14,820 bases of DNA, taken from contig NYTN01000062.1 in the NCBI GenBank assembly GCA_002683515.1, forward strand, positions 1 to 14,820, written 5' to 3'. Source of the stretch: Rhodobiaceae bacterium. Its GTDB lineage: Bacteria > Pseudomonadota > Alphaproteobacteria > RS24. Both the position numbers and the translations under genes were made by a program. Below are positions 1 through 6,642 of the stretch, piece after piece. Under the pieces are notes generated by a model that saw only the letters and a list, made by a program, of their open reading frames with translations, had not been told where the DNA came from and did not search any database. Each line of letters starts with the position of its first letter. Position 1 is the stretch's first letter.

Positions 1-61
1 CGATAAGCTTACGCTAACAAAATAGACCACCGCCTAAATGAAGCACCACACACTAAATAGT

Positions 62-1249
62 TCACTTGGTGACATTAAGCCCATAGACCTTGTCCAGTTG
101 ATATGAAAGCGCCTGCGGAAACATGCGGGCGCCTGCAAATAAGGCATTGCGGGCGAAGGCTTTGATACCCGATGCATGATAAAGCGAGGCGTTGCGGCGG
201 GATATGTCGTAAAGATTTTTAACACGTTTTTGACGTTTTTTTTGAAACAGGTTTAACCCAGCCTCGATACATGTTTTGTTTTCTAATGAAGTAGCCAGAA
301 CATAGGCGTCTTCAATCGCCATGGCCGCGCCTTGCGCCATAAACGGCAAAATCGGATGACAGGCGTCGCCAATTAAAACCGTGCGGCAACTGTGCCATGT
401 TTTTGGGGCAGGTCTGTTAAACAGTCCCCACAGATAGGTTTCAGTGCAGGCCTCAAGAATATCTTGAATAGGGCTGTCCCAAGCTGAAAAAGCTGTCGTT
501 AATGTGTTGATATCGCCTTCCAGCATCCAGTTTTCTTCTGTCCATGCGGTGCGTTCCTCAACGGCGATGAAATTCATCAGTGACCCTTGGCGTAGGCGAT
601 AGGCAACAAAATGTTTGCCGGGTCCTACCCAGACACTAACTCCTTCGGGGGGGTGCGTCTTTAAGCGTTCTGTTGGCACAAGTCCACGCCAAGCAATCTG
701 GCCGGTAAAGTTTGCCATGCTAGTGGGTTGCAAGGTGGATCGAATTGTTGAGGAGATGCCATCTGCCCCGATAAGGAGATCCGCTGAAATATCTTTACTT
801 GACTGGATTTTGACAAAAACTGTCTCCGGAGTTTCCTCATGGGCTGTGATTTTCTCATTAAACAAAATTTGAATACCGGCCTCTTTAGCTGCATTAAATA
901 GGGCCTCTATTAAATCGGCACGATGGCAGTGCCAATAACCCGCTCCGTATCGGCGAGTAAAAGCCCCGCCCATTGTTTGGGTGAGCAGGGGGGTGCCTGA
1001 TTTGAAATCGCGTATTGATACTTCTGTGGGGGTGTCAGCTTTTGACTCAAGTTTATGGCAGACGTCTATCGCGTTCAGCACATGCAAGGCGTTGGGGCTG
1101 AGTTGAATTCCTGCGCCGATATCTTGCAAGGCGGGAGCTTGTTCCAACACAGTCACATCATGGCCTGATTTGCGTAAGCACAAAGCTGATGTCAAACCTG
1201 CAACGCCGGCGCCTACAATAATAATTTTTTGACTGTCAGATTTTGACAC
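62..1249 (-). CDS. FAD-dependent aromatic-ring monooxygenase (NahG / 3-hydroxybenzoate 6-hydroxylase-like)
   Basis: Predicted class A flavoprotein monooxygenase of 395 aa, the usual length, which would hydroxylate an aromatic or similar ring with NAD(P)H and O2 in the cytoplasm. Seen: a Rossmann dinucleotide motif GAGVAG at residues 13-18 with the ribose-binding acidic residue E36, the DG motif GADG at 161-164, and the flavin GD motif starting at G294-D295 (GDACHP) followed by the AQGAAMAIEDA helix. The form GDACHPxLPxxAQGA is typical of salicylate/3-hydroxybenzoate hydroxylases rather than of UbiH/UbiF. The start is GTG; an AAAGG lies about nine bases upstream, and the Rossmann strand begins at residue 9 as expected. 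It is divergent from coq4 with about 126 bases between the starts. The substrate cannot be read from sequence; a quinone or aromatic-acid role is only a guess from the neighbour. Confidence 0.9.
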   Translation of the reverse strand: MSKSDSQKIIIVGAGVAGLTSALCLRKSGHDVTVLEQAPALQDIGAGIQLSPNALHVLNAIDVCHKLESKADTPTEVSIRDFKSGTPLLTQTMGGAFTRRYGAGYWHCHRADLIEALFNAAKEAGIQILFNEKITAHEETPETVFVKIQSSKDISADLLIGADGISSTIRSTLQPTSMANFTGQIAWRGLVPTERLKTHPPEGVSVWVGPGKHFVAYRLRQGSLMNFIAVEERTAWTEENWMLEGDINTLTTAFSAWDSPIQDILEACTETYLWGLFNRPAPKTWHSCRTVLIGDACHPILPFMAQGAAMAIEDAYVLATSLENKTCIEAGLNLFQKKRQKRVKNLYDISRRNASLYHASGIKAFARNALFAGARMFPQALSYQLDKVYGLNVTK

Positions 1250-1375
1250 TTTCGGAAACCTTTACCAAATTGGTGCGTTCATTTGCCCCTGATTTAAGTC
1301 ATAACTTGCATGATAATTGATTGAATTTGTTCTCATAACACTTAAATTGATTTAGTTAAATTATTGAGGTTCATT

Positions 1376-2140
1376 ATGGCTGAGAATTCACCTGCGTCAT
1401 CAGGCAAAGTACCAAGTCTTTATGATGCATTTGTGGCGGTTAAGAGACTAATTGCTGATAAAGAAGATACATCGCAAGTATTCACTATTCTTGAAGCTTT
1501 AGGAAAACGTTCATCTGAGAAAAGCTGGAAAAAATTCAAAAAACATCCGAATTATTCCATGCTTCGTGAGCAGCCTCCTTTGATGAATTTTCTGTGTGAT
1601 AAAAAATGGCTGTCCTCTCTGCCAGAGGGAAGTCTTGGTCACCATTATTACGAGTTTCTCCAGCGCGAAAATATCTCTGCAGAAGGTCTTGTGGAGGCAA
1701 GCGAAAAAGGGTTCAGTGGGTTGCGCCCCTTAACAGATGAAGCCGTGGAATTTCACCAGCGTCAACGTGATGCGCATGATTTATGGCATGTTCTTTCTGG
1801 GTATGGGCGAGACGCGCTAGGTGAATTATGTCTTTTGGCGGTAACTTATCGTCTTCTCGGCAACCCAGGACTATTGCTCATCATTCTTTTCGGCGGTCGT
1901 CATATCAAGAAACTTAATCCAGGCTATAAATTCTGGTCGGCGATTGTTGAAGGTTTCCGCCATGGGGAACTGATGGTCTGGCTTCCTGGTGTGGACTGGA
2001 AAGAAGTGCTTCCGCGCCCAATTAATGAAGCACGGAGCATGCTGAATATCCAGATGCCTGCAATCTATCAGGATGTCGTTAAAGCCACACAGAAACAAGG
2101 TGGCATTCATTTTGATGAACAAATGAGCGCTGCTGAGTAA
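1376..2140 (+). CDS. coq4: Coq4-family ubiquinone biosynthesis protein
   Basis: Coq4 homolog of 254 aa. The family signature HDxxH-x11-E is intact: H134-D135-L-W-H138, then 11 residues to E150; in Coq4 these bind a metal ion. Eukaryotic COQ4 is peripheral on the inner membrane, organises the CoQ complex, and has been linked to removal of the C1 carboxyl and hydroxylation at C1 of the ring. A hydrophobic stretch around residues 159-172 (LLGNPGLLLIILFG) fits membrane or lipid contact. I chose ATG 1376 because a TGAGG lies at 1365-1369 with a six-base spacer; a TTG at 1364 in the same frame would destroy that site. The stop overlaps the ATG of the next gene (TAATG), so the two are probably co-translated. 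The family is confident; the reaction in this organism is inferred. Confidence 0.88.
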   Translation: MAENSPASSGKVPSLYDAFVAVKRLIADKEDTSQVFTILEALGKRSSEKSWKKFKKHPNYSMLREQPPLMNFLCDKKWLSSLPEGSLGHHYYEFLQRENISAEGLVEASEKGFSGLRPLTDEAVEFHQRQRDAHDLWHVLSGYGRDALGELCLLAVTYRLLGNPGLLLIILFGGRHIKKLNPGYKFWSAIVEGFRHGELMVWLPGVDWKEVLPRPINEARSMLNIQMPAIYQDVVKATQKQGGIHFDEQMSAAE

Positions 2141-2490
2141 TGCTCAAAGTTTACGGCCTAAAAAATTGCGATCCCTGCCGTAAAGCGCTGAACTGGTTGA
2201 TGTCAGAAAATATTGAGCATCAATTCCTAGATATTAGAAAAGACGGATTTTCAGGGTCAGATCTGAAACGCTGGCTTTCTGCCTTAGGCCACGAACAACT
2301 TATTAATCGTCGTGGCACAAGCTGGCGCAAAATCGACCCGTCAATTCAGGAAAGTTTGAATGAAACGAATGCAGCATCTTTGGTGATGACTGAACCGGCT
2401 TTGATGAAGCGTCCAGTTTTTGATGATGGTAAAAAGCTTGTGATGTGCGGCTTTAAAAATGAACAACAAGAAATCTTGAAATCTCTTTAG
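2140..2490 (+). CDS. ArsC/Spx-superfamily thioredoxin-fold protein, YffB type
   Basis: A 116-aa protein of the ArsC-like thioredoxin fold, matching the YffB branch (E. coli YffB is about 118 aa). Seen: an N-terminal beta strand followed by KNCDPCRKA with C10 and C13 as a CxxC pair, the family motif RRGTSWRKID in the middle, and EPALMKRPVF with the conserved KRP near residues 89-91, then the closing GF. The resolving-pair arrangement (CDPC) looks like Spx, whereas E. coli YffB has a single cysteine there. Members are thought to be glutathione- or thiol-dependent reductases; arsenate reduction is not established for YffB. The start codon overlaps the coq4 stop by one base, so translational coupling is likely. 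Its stop overlaps that of the convergent tusA within the four bases TTAG. A redox role linked to quinone synthesis is only suggested by position. Confidence 0.82.
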   Translation: MLKVYGLKNCDPCRKALNWLMSENIEHQFLDIRKDGFSGSDLKRWLSALGHEQLINRRGTSWRKIDPSIQESLNETNAASLVMTEPALMKRPVFDDGKKLVMCGFKNEQQEILKSL

Positions 2491-2714
2491 TTTTTTGAAA
2501 CCGTAAACTCTACAAAGTTTTCTTTTTGATTAGCATCAAGTAAATCATGTCCTGCAGTCTTGCAGAAATGTTCCACATCCAAGGGTGCTACGGGGTCATC
2601 GGCGTAGAGTATGATTTTCTCTCCAACGGATAAACTTTCGAGAGCCTTGCGGAGTTTCAAGACAGGTAAAGGGCACTTTAAACCTGTAGCGTCTAATATG
2701 GTAACGTCCGACAT
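2487..2714 (-). CDS. tusA: TusA-family sulfurtransferase
   Basis: Small cytoplasmic sulfur carrier of 75 aa, the standard TusA size. Seen: D8-ATGLKCPLPVLK with the persulfide-carrying cysteine C14 in the CPxP motif, followed by the beta-alpha-beta-alpha-beta pattern ending FVEFTV. TusA proteins relay sulfane sulfur from cysteine desulfurase to tRNA thiolation, molybdopterin or other sulfur pathways; which one applies here cannot be told, as no Tus or Dsr partner is nearby. I chose ATG 2714 because the domain starts right after it. A longer reading to 2819 would add 35 non-family residues that overlap the glycosyltransferase gene in another frame. It starts ten bases after the glycosyltransferase stop on the same strand, so the two are likely co-transcribed. 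The Shine-Dalgarno is weak, in keeping with coupling. Confidence 0.87.
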   Translation of the reverse strand: MSDVTILDATGLKCPLPVLKLRKALESLSVGEKIILYADDPVAPLDVEHFCKTAGHDLLDANQKENFVEFTVSKN

Positions 2715-2724
2715 GTCAGGGTGG

Positions 2725-3468
2725 TTATTTATCAAGCCAGTAGTCTTCAATCCATGGACACGGTTTCGTGAATTTATAGATTTTTTTCCAGTGCTCTCCC
2801 TCAACTGGCCATTCCCCAATCATTGCTTCGTCAGGATCGGGTTTGCCGGTAAAGGCAACAACTGATGTATTTGGTCCAGGCATGGCTGTTTTGAAGAAAT
2901 TTAATGGCCAAGGGGGCATTATGGTGTGTTTAAAACTCACCACCCAATCTGCGGGCCAGTAAACCATTTTACCGACAACATCACTGATATATTTTTGAGA
3001 GATGCCGTATTTCTTTTCAATTTTTGCAGGGTCAGCATTGAAATCATCAAAGATATGCTTGTAGCGACCCACAGGAAAACGATAGCAAGATGTGTTGCCA
3101 ATGTTTTTGCCAATCTGAGTCCAGTTTTCTGCAACGCAATATTCCCCCGGTTCATAATCAAAAAAGCGGTCTACATCTCCGCAAATGACTATGTCCAAAT
3201 CCAGATAAAGAACATCTCCTTCCAAGTCGCCTAATGGATACTGCCATAGGGATACTTTCCTGAAGGGAGGACTGTGCTCATAATCTGGTAAATTGACGGG
3301 CGGGATGTCTCGGGTAATTACATCTTCATCTATGCCTGTCACGTTATCCGTGAAGCATACAAGTCGTGTGGGACGTTTGTTATATCGTTTAATGGCACGG
3401 TTCATGCGGTTTACATATTCCGACCCGTAACGTGTACCCCATTTTATGCAGATAACAGTCTGCGTCAT
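2725..3468 (-). CDS. Putative glycosyltransferase, GT8-like (GT-A fold, DxD)
   Basis: A 247-aa protein with features of a retaining GT-A glycosyltransferase. Seen: an N-terminal strand TVICIKWGTRYG, a sugar-nucleotide-type region around RLVCFTDN (35-42), and a metal/nucleotide motif VLYLDLDIVI with D90-L-D92. The C-terminal FTGKPDP and GEHWKK segments fit the family's later acceptor and diphosphate contacts. There is no signal peptide or membrane segment, so it should act on the cytoplasmic face. The acceptor and sugar are unknown, and no other cell-wall or polysaccharide genes are near. ATG 3468 has an AAAGAG about five bases upstream, and a TATAAT-like box lies further upstream on the same strand. 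Conserved alphaproteobacterial proteins of this kind are usually annotated only as hypothetical. The fold is fairly sure, the function is not. Confidence 0.65.
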   Translation of the reverse strand: MTQTVICIKWGTRYGSEYVNRMNRAIKRYNKRPTRLVCFTDNVTGIDEDVITRDIPPVNLPDYEHSPPFRKVSLWQYPLGDLEGDVLYLDLDIVICGDVDRFFDYEPGEYCVAENWTQIGKNIGNTSCYRFPVGRYKHIFDDFNADPAKIEKKYGISQKYISDVVGKMVYWPADWVVSFKHTIMPPWPLNFFKTAMPGPNTSVVAFTGKPDPDEAMIGEWPVEGEHWKKIYKFTKPCPWIEDYWLDK

Positions 3469-3515
3469 GTAAACTCTTTATAAATTATAATAGTTAATTA
3501 TTTAAAATAGTTTGA

Positions 3516-3534
3516 AAACATATGCAAACATATG
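3516..3534. repeat. Tandem 9-bp direct repeat AAACATATG
   Basis: Two perfect copies of AAACATATG separated by one C, about 50 bases upstream of the glycosyltransferase start and in the AT-rich gap after the cytochrome c gene. The ten-base period, one helical turn, would suit a protein binding twice on one DNA face. The regulator is unknown, and in such AT-rich DNA chance is possible. Confidence 0.35.
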
Positions 3535-3598
3535 AACTAATCCAAAATACTGGCTCTCTAAAAAATGGCGTTCAGTTTGAGAATTCTAAGGTGTAATA

Positions 3599-4018
3599 TT
3601 ACTCAGCTGATGCTTCTTTGAGATAAGCAATAACATTGTGTCGATCTTTTTCTTTTCGAAGACCGGCAAATGCCATACGTCCACCTTTAATAACATTACG
3701 TGGATTTAAAAGATAAGCGTCTAGTAAGCTTTCTGTCCAAATCGGGTTTTCAGTTGCAAAAGCCATTAGTCCCTTGGAATATTTGAAGCCATCAACAGTA
3801 CCGAGACTACGACCGATTATATTATTGAGGTGCGGCCCGACACGGTTTTTAGCCCCTGCGCCAACAATGTGACAGGATTTGCATTTTTTGAATACTTTGG
3901 CTCCGGCAGCCGCGTCGCCTGTCGGATAATCTTCTGCGCCAGCTTGATTGGAAAGTGGCAGGCTAAATAGACATAAGGCTAATAAAAAAGGGTAAAATGT
4001 GAACGATGTTGATTTCAT
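3599..4018 (-). CDS. Periplasmic class I cytochrome c
   Basis: A 139-aa precursor of a small mono-heme cytochrome c, which would shuttle electrons in the periplasm, for example between a bc1 complex and an oxidase. Seen: a Sec signal peptide with a hydrophobic core at about residues 8-22 and a likely cleavage after AGA at 26-28, the heme motif C46-K-S-C49-H50, the GPHLNNIIGR segment of mitochondrial-type class I cytochromes, and the distal ligand M115 in GGRMAF. Length and motif spacing match the c2 / cytochrome c-550 group. A good Shine-Dalgarno (AAGGAGA, about 4025-4031) precedes the ATG. It lies 63 bases after the PNPOx-like gene on the same strand and could share its transcript. Its redox partner is not visible here. 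Confidence 0.92.
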   Translation of the reverse strand: MKSTSFTFYPFLLALCLFSLPLSNQAGAEDYPTGDAAAGAKVFKKCKSCHIVGAGAKNRVGPHLNNIIGRSLGTVDGFKYSKGLMAFATENPIWTESLLDAYLLNPRNVIKGGRMAFAGLRKEKDRHNVIAYLKEASAE

Positions 4019-4081
4019 CGATTATCTCCTTGTGAATTTAAAATCAGTGAAAAATGGATAGGTAACTTAAAAAAACATTCT

Positions 4082-4690
4082 TTAAGGAACTAACCATTTC
4101 ATTATTACAGGTGTTTGAGTGAGATCAAAATAGGCGCGTCTATGACCTTTTGCTGCGAGGTAAAGCCACTCGATTGTTTTAACTTCAGCTGCGATTGGGG
4201 CAAAATTAATCTTACCATTTTGAGTGGCGTCGGAATCGAAAAGTGCGTCATAAGGATTATCAATTGTACTGCCAGGAGAAGTGGTGACTTGATAGCATTC
4301 CCGACTCATAGGGCGGGTAGCCGTCCAAGCCTCATCAAATCCTGATCCGTCAATCAGTTTGAGTTCAACACCAAGGCGAAGTTGAACTTTTAAACTGGCA
4401 TCATAGCAATGGATTGCCGCGGTTGGATTTTTTCCCAATTCCAGAACCTTAGCGGAGCGTTTATCCGTGTGAAATCGTAGGCGCTGTTGTTCAACATCAC
4501 AGCCACGAAGAACAACGGTTCTAAGTTGCGGGGTATTATCTGCGCCGTTGGTTGCAACGGTTGGGGTATGAAAGGCAGATTTGCGATCTTTCACGCCACG
4601 AGCAAGTAATGACCATGTATAGCTGAGCGTACCCTCAAGATTGTCATAGCAAGTGAGGGGTGCAGGAGGTATTTTGGTTTTGTTGCTCAT
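4082..4690 (-). CDS. PNPOx-like FMN-binding protein (Alr4036 type)
   Basis: A 202-aa protein of the pyridoxamine-phosphate-oxidase-like split-barrel family, closest in pattern to the Alr4036 group. Seen: the start of the barrel at FHTPTVATNG (about 40-49), the FMN-phosphate region LRTVVLRG (56-63) and HTDKRSAKV (74-82), strand PTAAIHCYD, and a closing HRRAYFDL near the C-terminus ending in WLVP. True PdxH has a longer, more specific C-terminus, so I do not call pyridoxal phosphate synthesis; family members are generally FMN-dependent and often without known substrate. AAGGA lies just upstream of ATG 4690. It is divergent from the TspO-like gene with 64 bases between them, and precedes the cytochrome c gene. 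Confidence 0.8.
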   Translation of the reverse strand: MSNKTKIPPAPLTCYDNLEGTLSYTWSLLARGVKDRKSAFHTPTVATNGADNTPQLRTVVLRGCDVEQQRLRFHTDKRSAKVLELGKNPTAAIHCYDASLKVQLRLGVELKLIDGSGFDEAWTATRPMSRECYQVTTSPGSTIDNPYDALFDSDATQNGKINFAPIAAEVKTIEWLYLAAKGHRRAYFDLTQTPVIMKWLVP

Positions 4691-4707
4691 GTCCTTGATA
4701 TAGTTTT

Positions 4708-4736
4708 TTTAAAGGTAACAGGCTAGGCTTATTCAA
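4708..4736 (-). promoter_or_regulatory. Possible sigma-70 promoter for the PNPOx-like gene
   Basis: Read on the minus strand: TTGAAT (4731-4736), 17-base spacer, TTTAAA (4708-4713). Spacing is ideal; the -35 matches four of six consensus positions and the -10 is weaker. It falls 18 bases upstream of the ATG, so the leader would be very short. Chance in an AT-rich gap is possible. Confidence 0.3.
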
Positions 4737-4754
4737 AATAATTTGGGGTAATTG

Positions 4755-5237
4755 ATGGAAAAGATAAATTTTGAGAGAAATCTTAAGAATTGGATTATAT
4801 GCGTTACAGTTTTTGTGAGCGCAACAATCATCATTAACGGACTTATTACGCAAATTGGCTGGGAAGGCGGCAATGCTTCTTTTACTGAAGGTCCGAACTA
4901 TCTGCCGGCGGGCGGGATTATTGGTTTGGTCTGGACAGTTTTATTTTTCGGTATGGCGAGTGCATTTTGGTTGCTGGCCTCAGCAAAAGAGACCAATGCC
5001 AAACGCAAAGCAGGCGAGGTTCTGGCATTCACAATTTTTTGCTTGTCCTATCCGGTTTTCACAATTGGTTTTAGTGCTCCTTTTTTGGTCCTTACTGGTA
5101 ATTTATTTTGTATCGTATGGTCGTCATATCTAACTGGAGTTTTACGTGATGTATCGCGTCCGGCGTCAGGGTTGATGGTGCTACCAGCCATATGGGTTTG
5201 TTATGCTACTTGGGCCTTGGTAACACCTGTGGGTTAA
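4755..5237 (+). CDS. tspO: TspO/MBR-like membrane protein
   Basis: A 160-aa integral membrane protein with about five hydrophobic helices (roughly residues 13-32, 52-75, 89-108, 112-130, 138-157), the TspO/MBR topology and length. The segment after the first loop, P51 to W60 and on through VWTVLFFGMASAFWLL, matches the family's second helix, and the late N/W-rich stretch (TGNLFCIVWSS) and PAIWVCYATWALV fit helices 4 and 5. TspO proteins bind porphyrins and related ligands and act in stress or tetrapyrrole responses; in Rhodobacter, TspO sits in the outer membrane. Typical family aromatic residues are fewer here, so it is a divergent member. ATG 4755 is preceded by GGGG; a TTG one codon earlier is less likely. 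The racemase-type gene follows after 58 bases and may be co-transcribed. Confidence 0.62.
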   Translation: MEKINFERNLKNWIICVTVFVSATIIINGLITQIGWEGGNASFTEGPNYLPAGGIIGLVWTVLFFGMASAFWLLASAKETNAKRKAGEVLAFTIFCLSYPVFTIGFSAPFLVLTGNLFCIVWSSYLTGVLRDVSRPASGLMVLPAIWVCYATWALVTPVG

Positions 5238-5295
5238 TACTAATCAAATCGGTCAAACTGGTTGGTCACAAAAGCCAAATAGAAGGAAAGTTCAG

Positions 5296-6423
5296 ATGGG
5301 GCAGGGGCCGTTAAGCGGATTAAGAATTATCGAATTTGTTGGCATTGGCCCTGGCCCTTATGCATCCATGCTCCTTACCGATATGGGTGCAGAGATTTTA
5401 AGCATACACCGAAAGGGTGCAGAAAAAACCACGCTGTCAGATATAGCTTCACGTGGACGTAAATCTATTACGCTTGATGTGAAAACACCAGAAGGCCATG
5501 CCGCTATGATGCGGCTGGTTACCGAAGCTGATGGGCTGATTGAAGGATTCCGTCCCGGAGTTATGGAACGCCTTAGGTTAGGCCCGGATGACTGTATTAC
5601 GGTTAATAAGAGACTTGTATATGGACGCATGACCGGTTGGGGTCAGACAGGCCCGCTATCCCAGGCTGCTGGGCACGATATAAACTATATTTCTCTTACC
5701 GGCGCTCTGGCAGCTATTGGCCCCGCTGATAAACCAATGCCGCCGCTTAATTTGGTTGGTGATTTTGGCGGGGGTGCTATGTTTTTGGCTATGGGTATGT
5801 GTGCTGCCTTTTTTGAGGCTGAGAGATCAGGTAGAGGACAGGTGATTGATTGCGCAATGACCGATGGCTCAGCCTCTCTGATGACTTTCTTTTTTAACTT
5901 TATGGCGCAGGGCTTATACAAGCCGCAACGAGAAAGTAATATGCTTGATGGGGGTGCGCATTATTATAATACTTACGAGACGTTAGATGGAAAATTCGTT
6001 TCTATCGGTTCCATTGAACCACAATTTTATGCGGAATTGAGGGAACTTGTCGGACTATCTGATAAAGATTTTGACCACCAGCATGAGGCGGCAAACTGGC
6101 GAGACCTAACAAACAAATTAGCCGATATTTTTAAAACCAGAACACGCGATGAATGGGATGAAATTCTGAGTGGTACCGATGTGTGTTATGCGCCTGTTTT
6201 AACACTGGATGAAGCCATTTCGCATCCACATAACAAAGACCGAGAAACCCTAATTGTGAGAAATGGGGTGATACAGCCAAATGTGGCGCCTCGTTTCAGC
6301 AGAACACCCAGCGCAATCCAAGGCGCACCAGTGACACCCGGACAACATAATGACACGGCTCTTCAAGGCTGGGGGTTCAGTGATGACGAGGTGGAAGCTT
6401 TAAAGTCTGGTCATATACTTTAA
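5296..6423 (+). CDS. Alpha-methylacyl-CoA racemase / family III CoA transferase
   Basis: A 375-aa protein of the CaiB/BaiF family, within the usual 350-400 aa. Seen: the N-terminal GLRIIEFVGIGPGPYASMLL, SRGRKSITLD with the CoA-contacting RGR at 53-55, then GHDINYI with H127, VGDFGGG with D156, and SIEPQFY with E241. In the Mycobacterium tuberculosis racemase MCR, H126, D156 and E241 are catalytic, so the racemase set appears complete. This favours epimerising 2-methyl branched acyl-CoA (for beta-oxidation of branched or isoprenoid chains) over CoA transfer, though transferases share the fold. A GAAGGAAAG sits about seven bases before ATG 5296. No beta-oxidation genes are adjacent. Family is certain; racemase subclass is likely. 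Confidence 0.9.
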   Translation: MGQGPLSGLRIIEFVGIGPGPYASMLLTDMGAEILSIHRKGAEKTTLSDIASRGRKSITLDVKTPEGHAAMMRLVTEADGLIEGFRPGVMERLRLGPDDCITVNKRLVYGRMTGWGQTGPLSQAAGHDINYISLTGALAAIGPADKPMPPLNLVGDFGGGAMFLAMGMCAAFFEAERSGRGQVIDCAMTDGSASLMTFFFNFMAQGLYKPQRESNMLDGGAHYYNTYETLDGKFVSIGSIEPQFYAELRELVGLSDKDFDHQHEAANWRDLTNKLADIFKTRTRDEWDEILSGTDVCYAPVLTLDEAISHPHNKDRETLIVRNGVIQPNVAPRFSRTPSAIQGAPVTPGQHNDTALQGWGFSDDEVEALKSGHIL

Positions 6424-6490
6424 GTCACTCTTCTTTCAATCAGTTTGGCACGTAGTGCTCACGAGGGGTTATTTATTTTTTTAAGTTTAA

Positions 6491-6567
6491 AAGACCTTTG
6501 ATATTTAAAAATTATAAATATCGTTCTTTTTTTAAAAGTCTTATTTTTGAAAATCCTTTTTTTATTA
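6491..6567 (+). terminator. AT-rich hairpin with T tracts, possible terminator
   Basis: A perfect 8-bp inverted repeat GATATTTA (6500-6507) / TAAATATC (6515-6522) with a seven-base loop, flanked by an outer AAGAC / GTCTT match (6491-6495, 6539-6543). T runs follow at 6527-6533 and near 6560. It may end the racemase transcript. The stem is nearly all A/T, so it would be weak. The rest of the 6424-6642 gap holds no gene I can support. Confidence 0.4.
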
Positions 6568-6642
6568 CTTGAATGATTAACTTAACTTATAACTAAGACT
6601 CTCAACGATGTTGATTTTTGTTTTATGATAGTGTCGAGGATT

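Noticed and set aside
2140..2490. Arsenate resistance gene arsC
   Set aside because: The RRGTSWRKID and KRP pattern is that of YffB; no other ars genes are near.
2715..2819. N-terminal extension of TusA to 2819
   Set aside because: The extra 35 residues do not match the family and overlap the glycosyltransferase gene; the domain begins right after ATG 2714.
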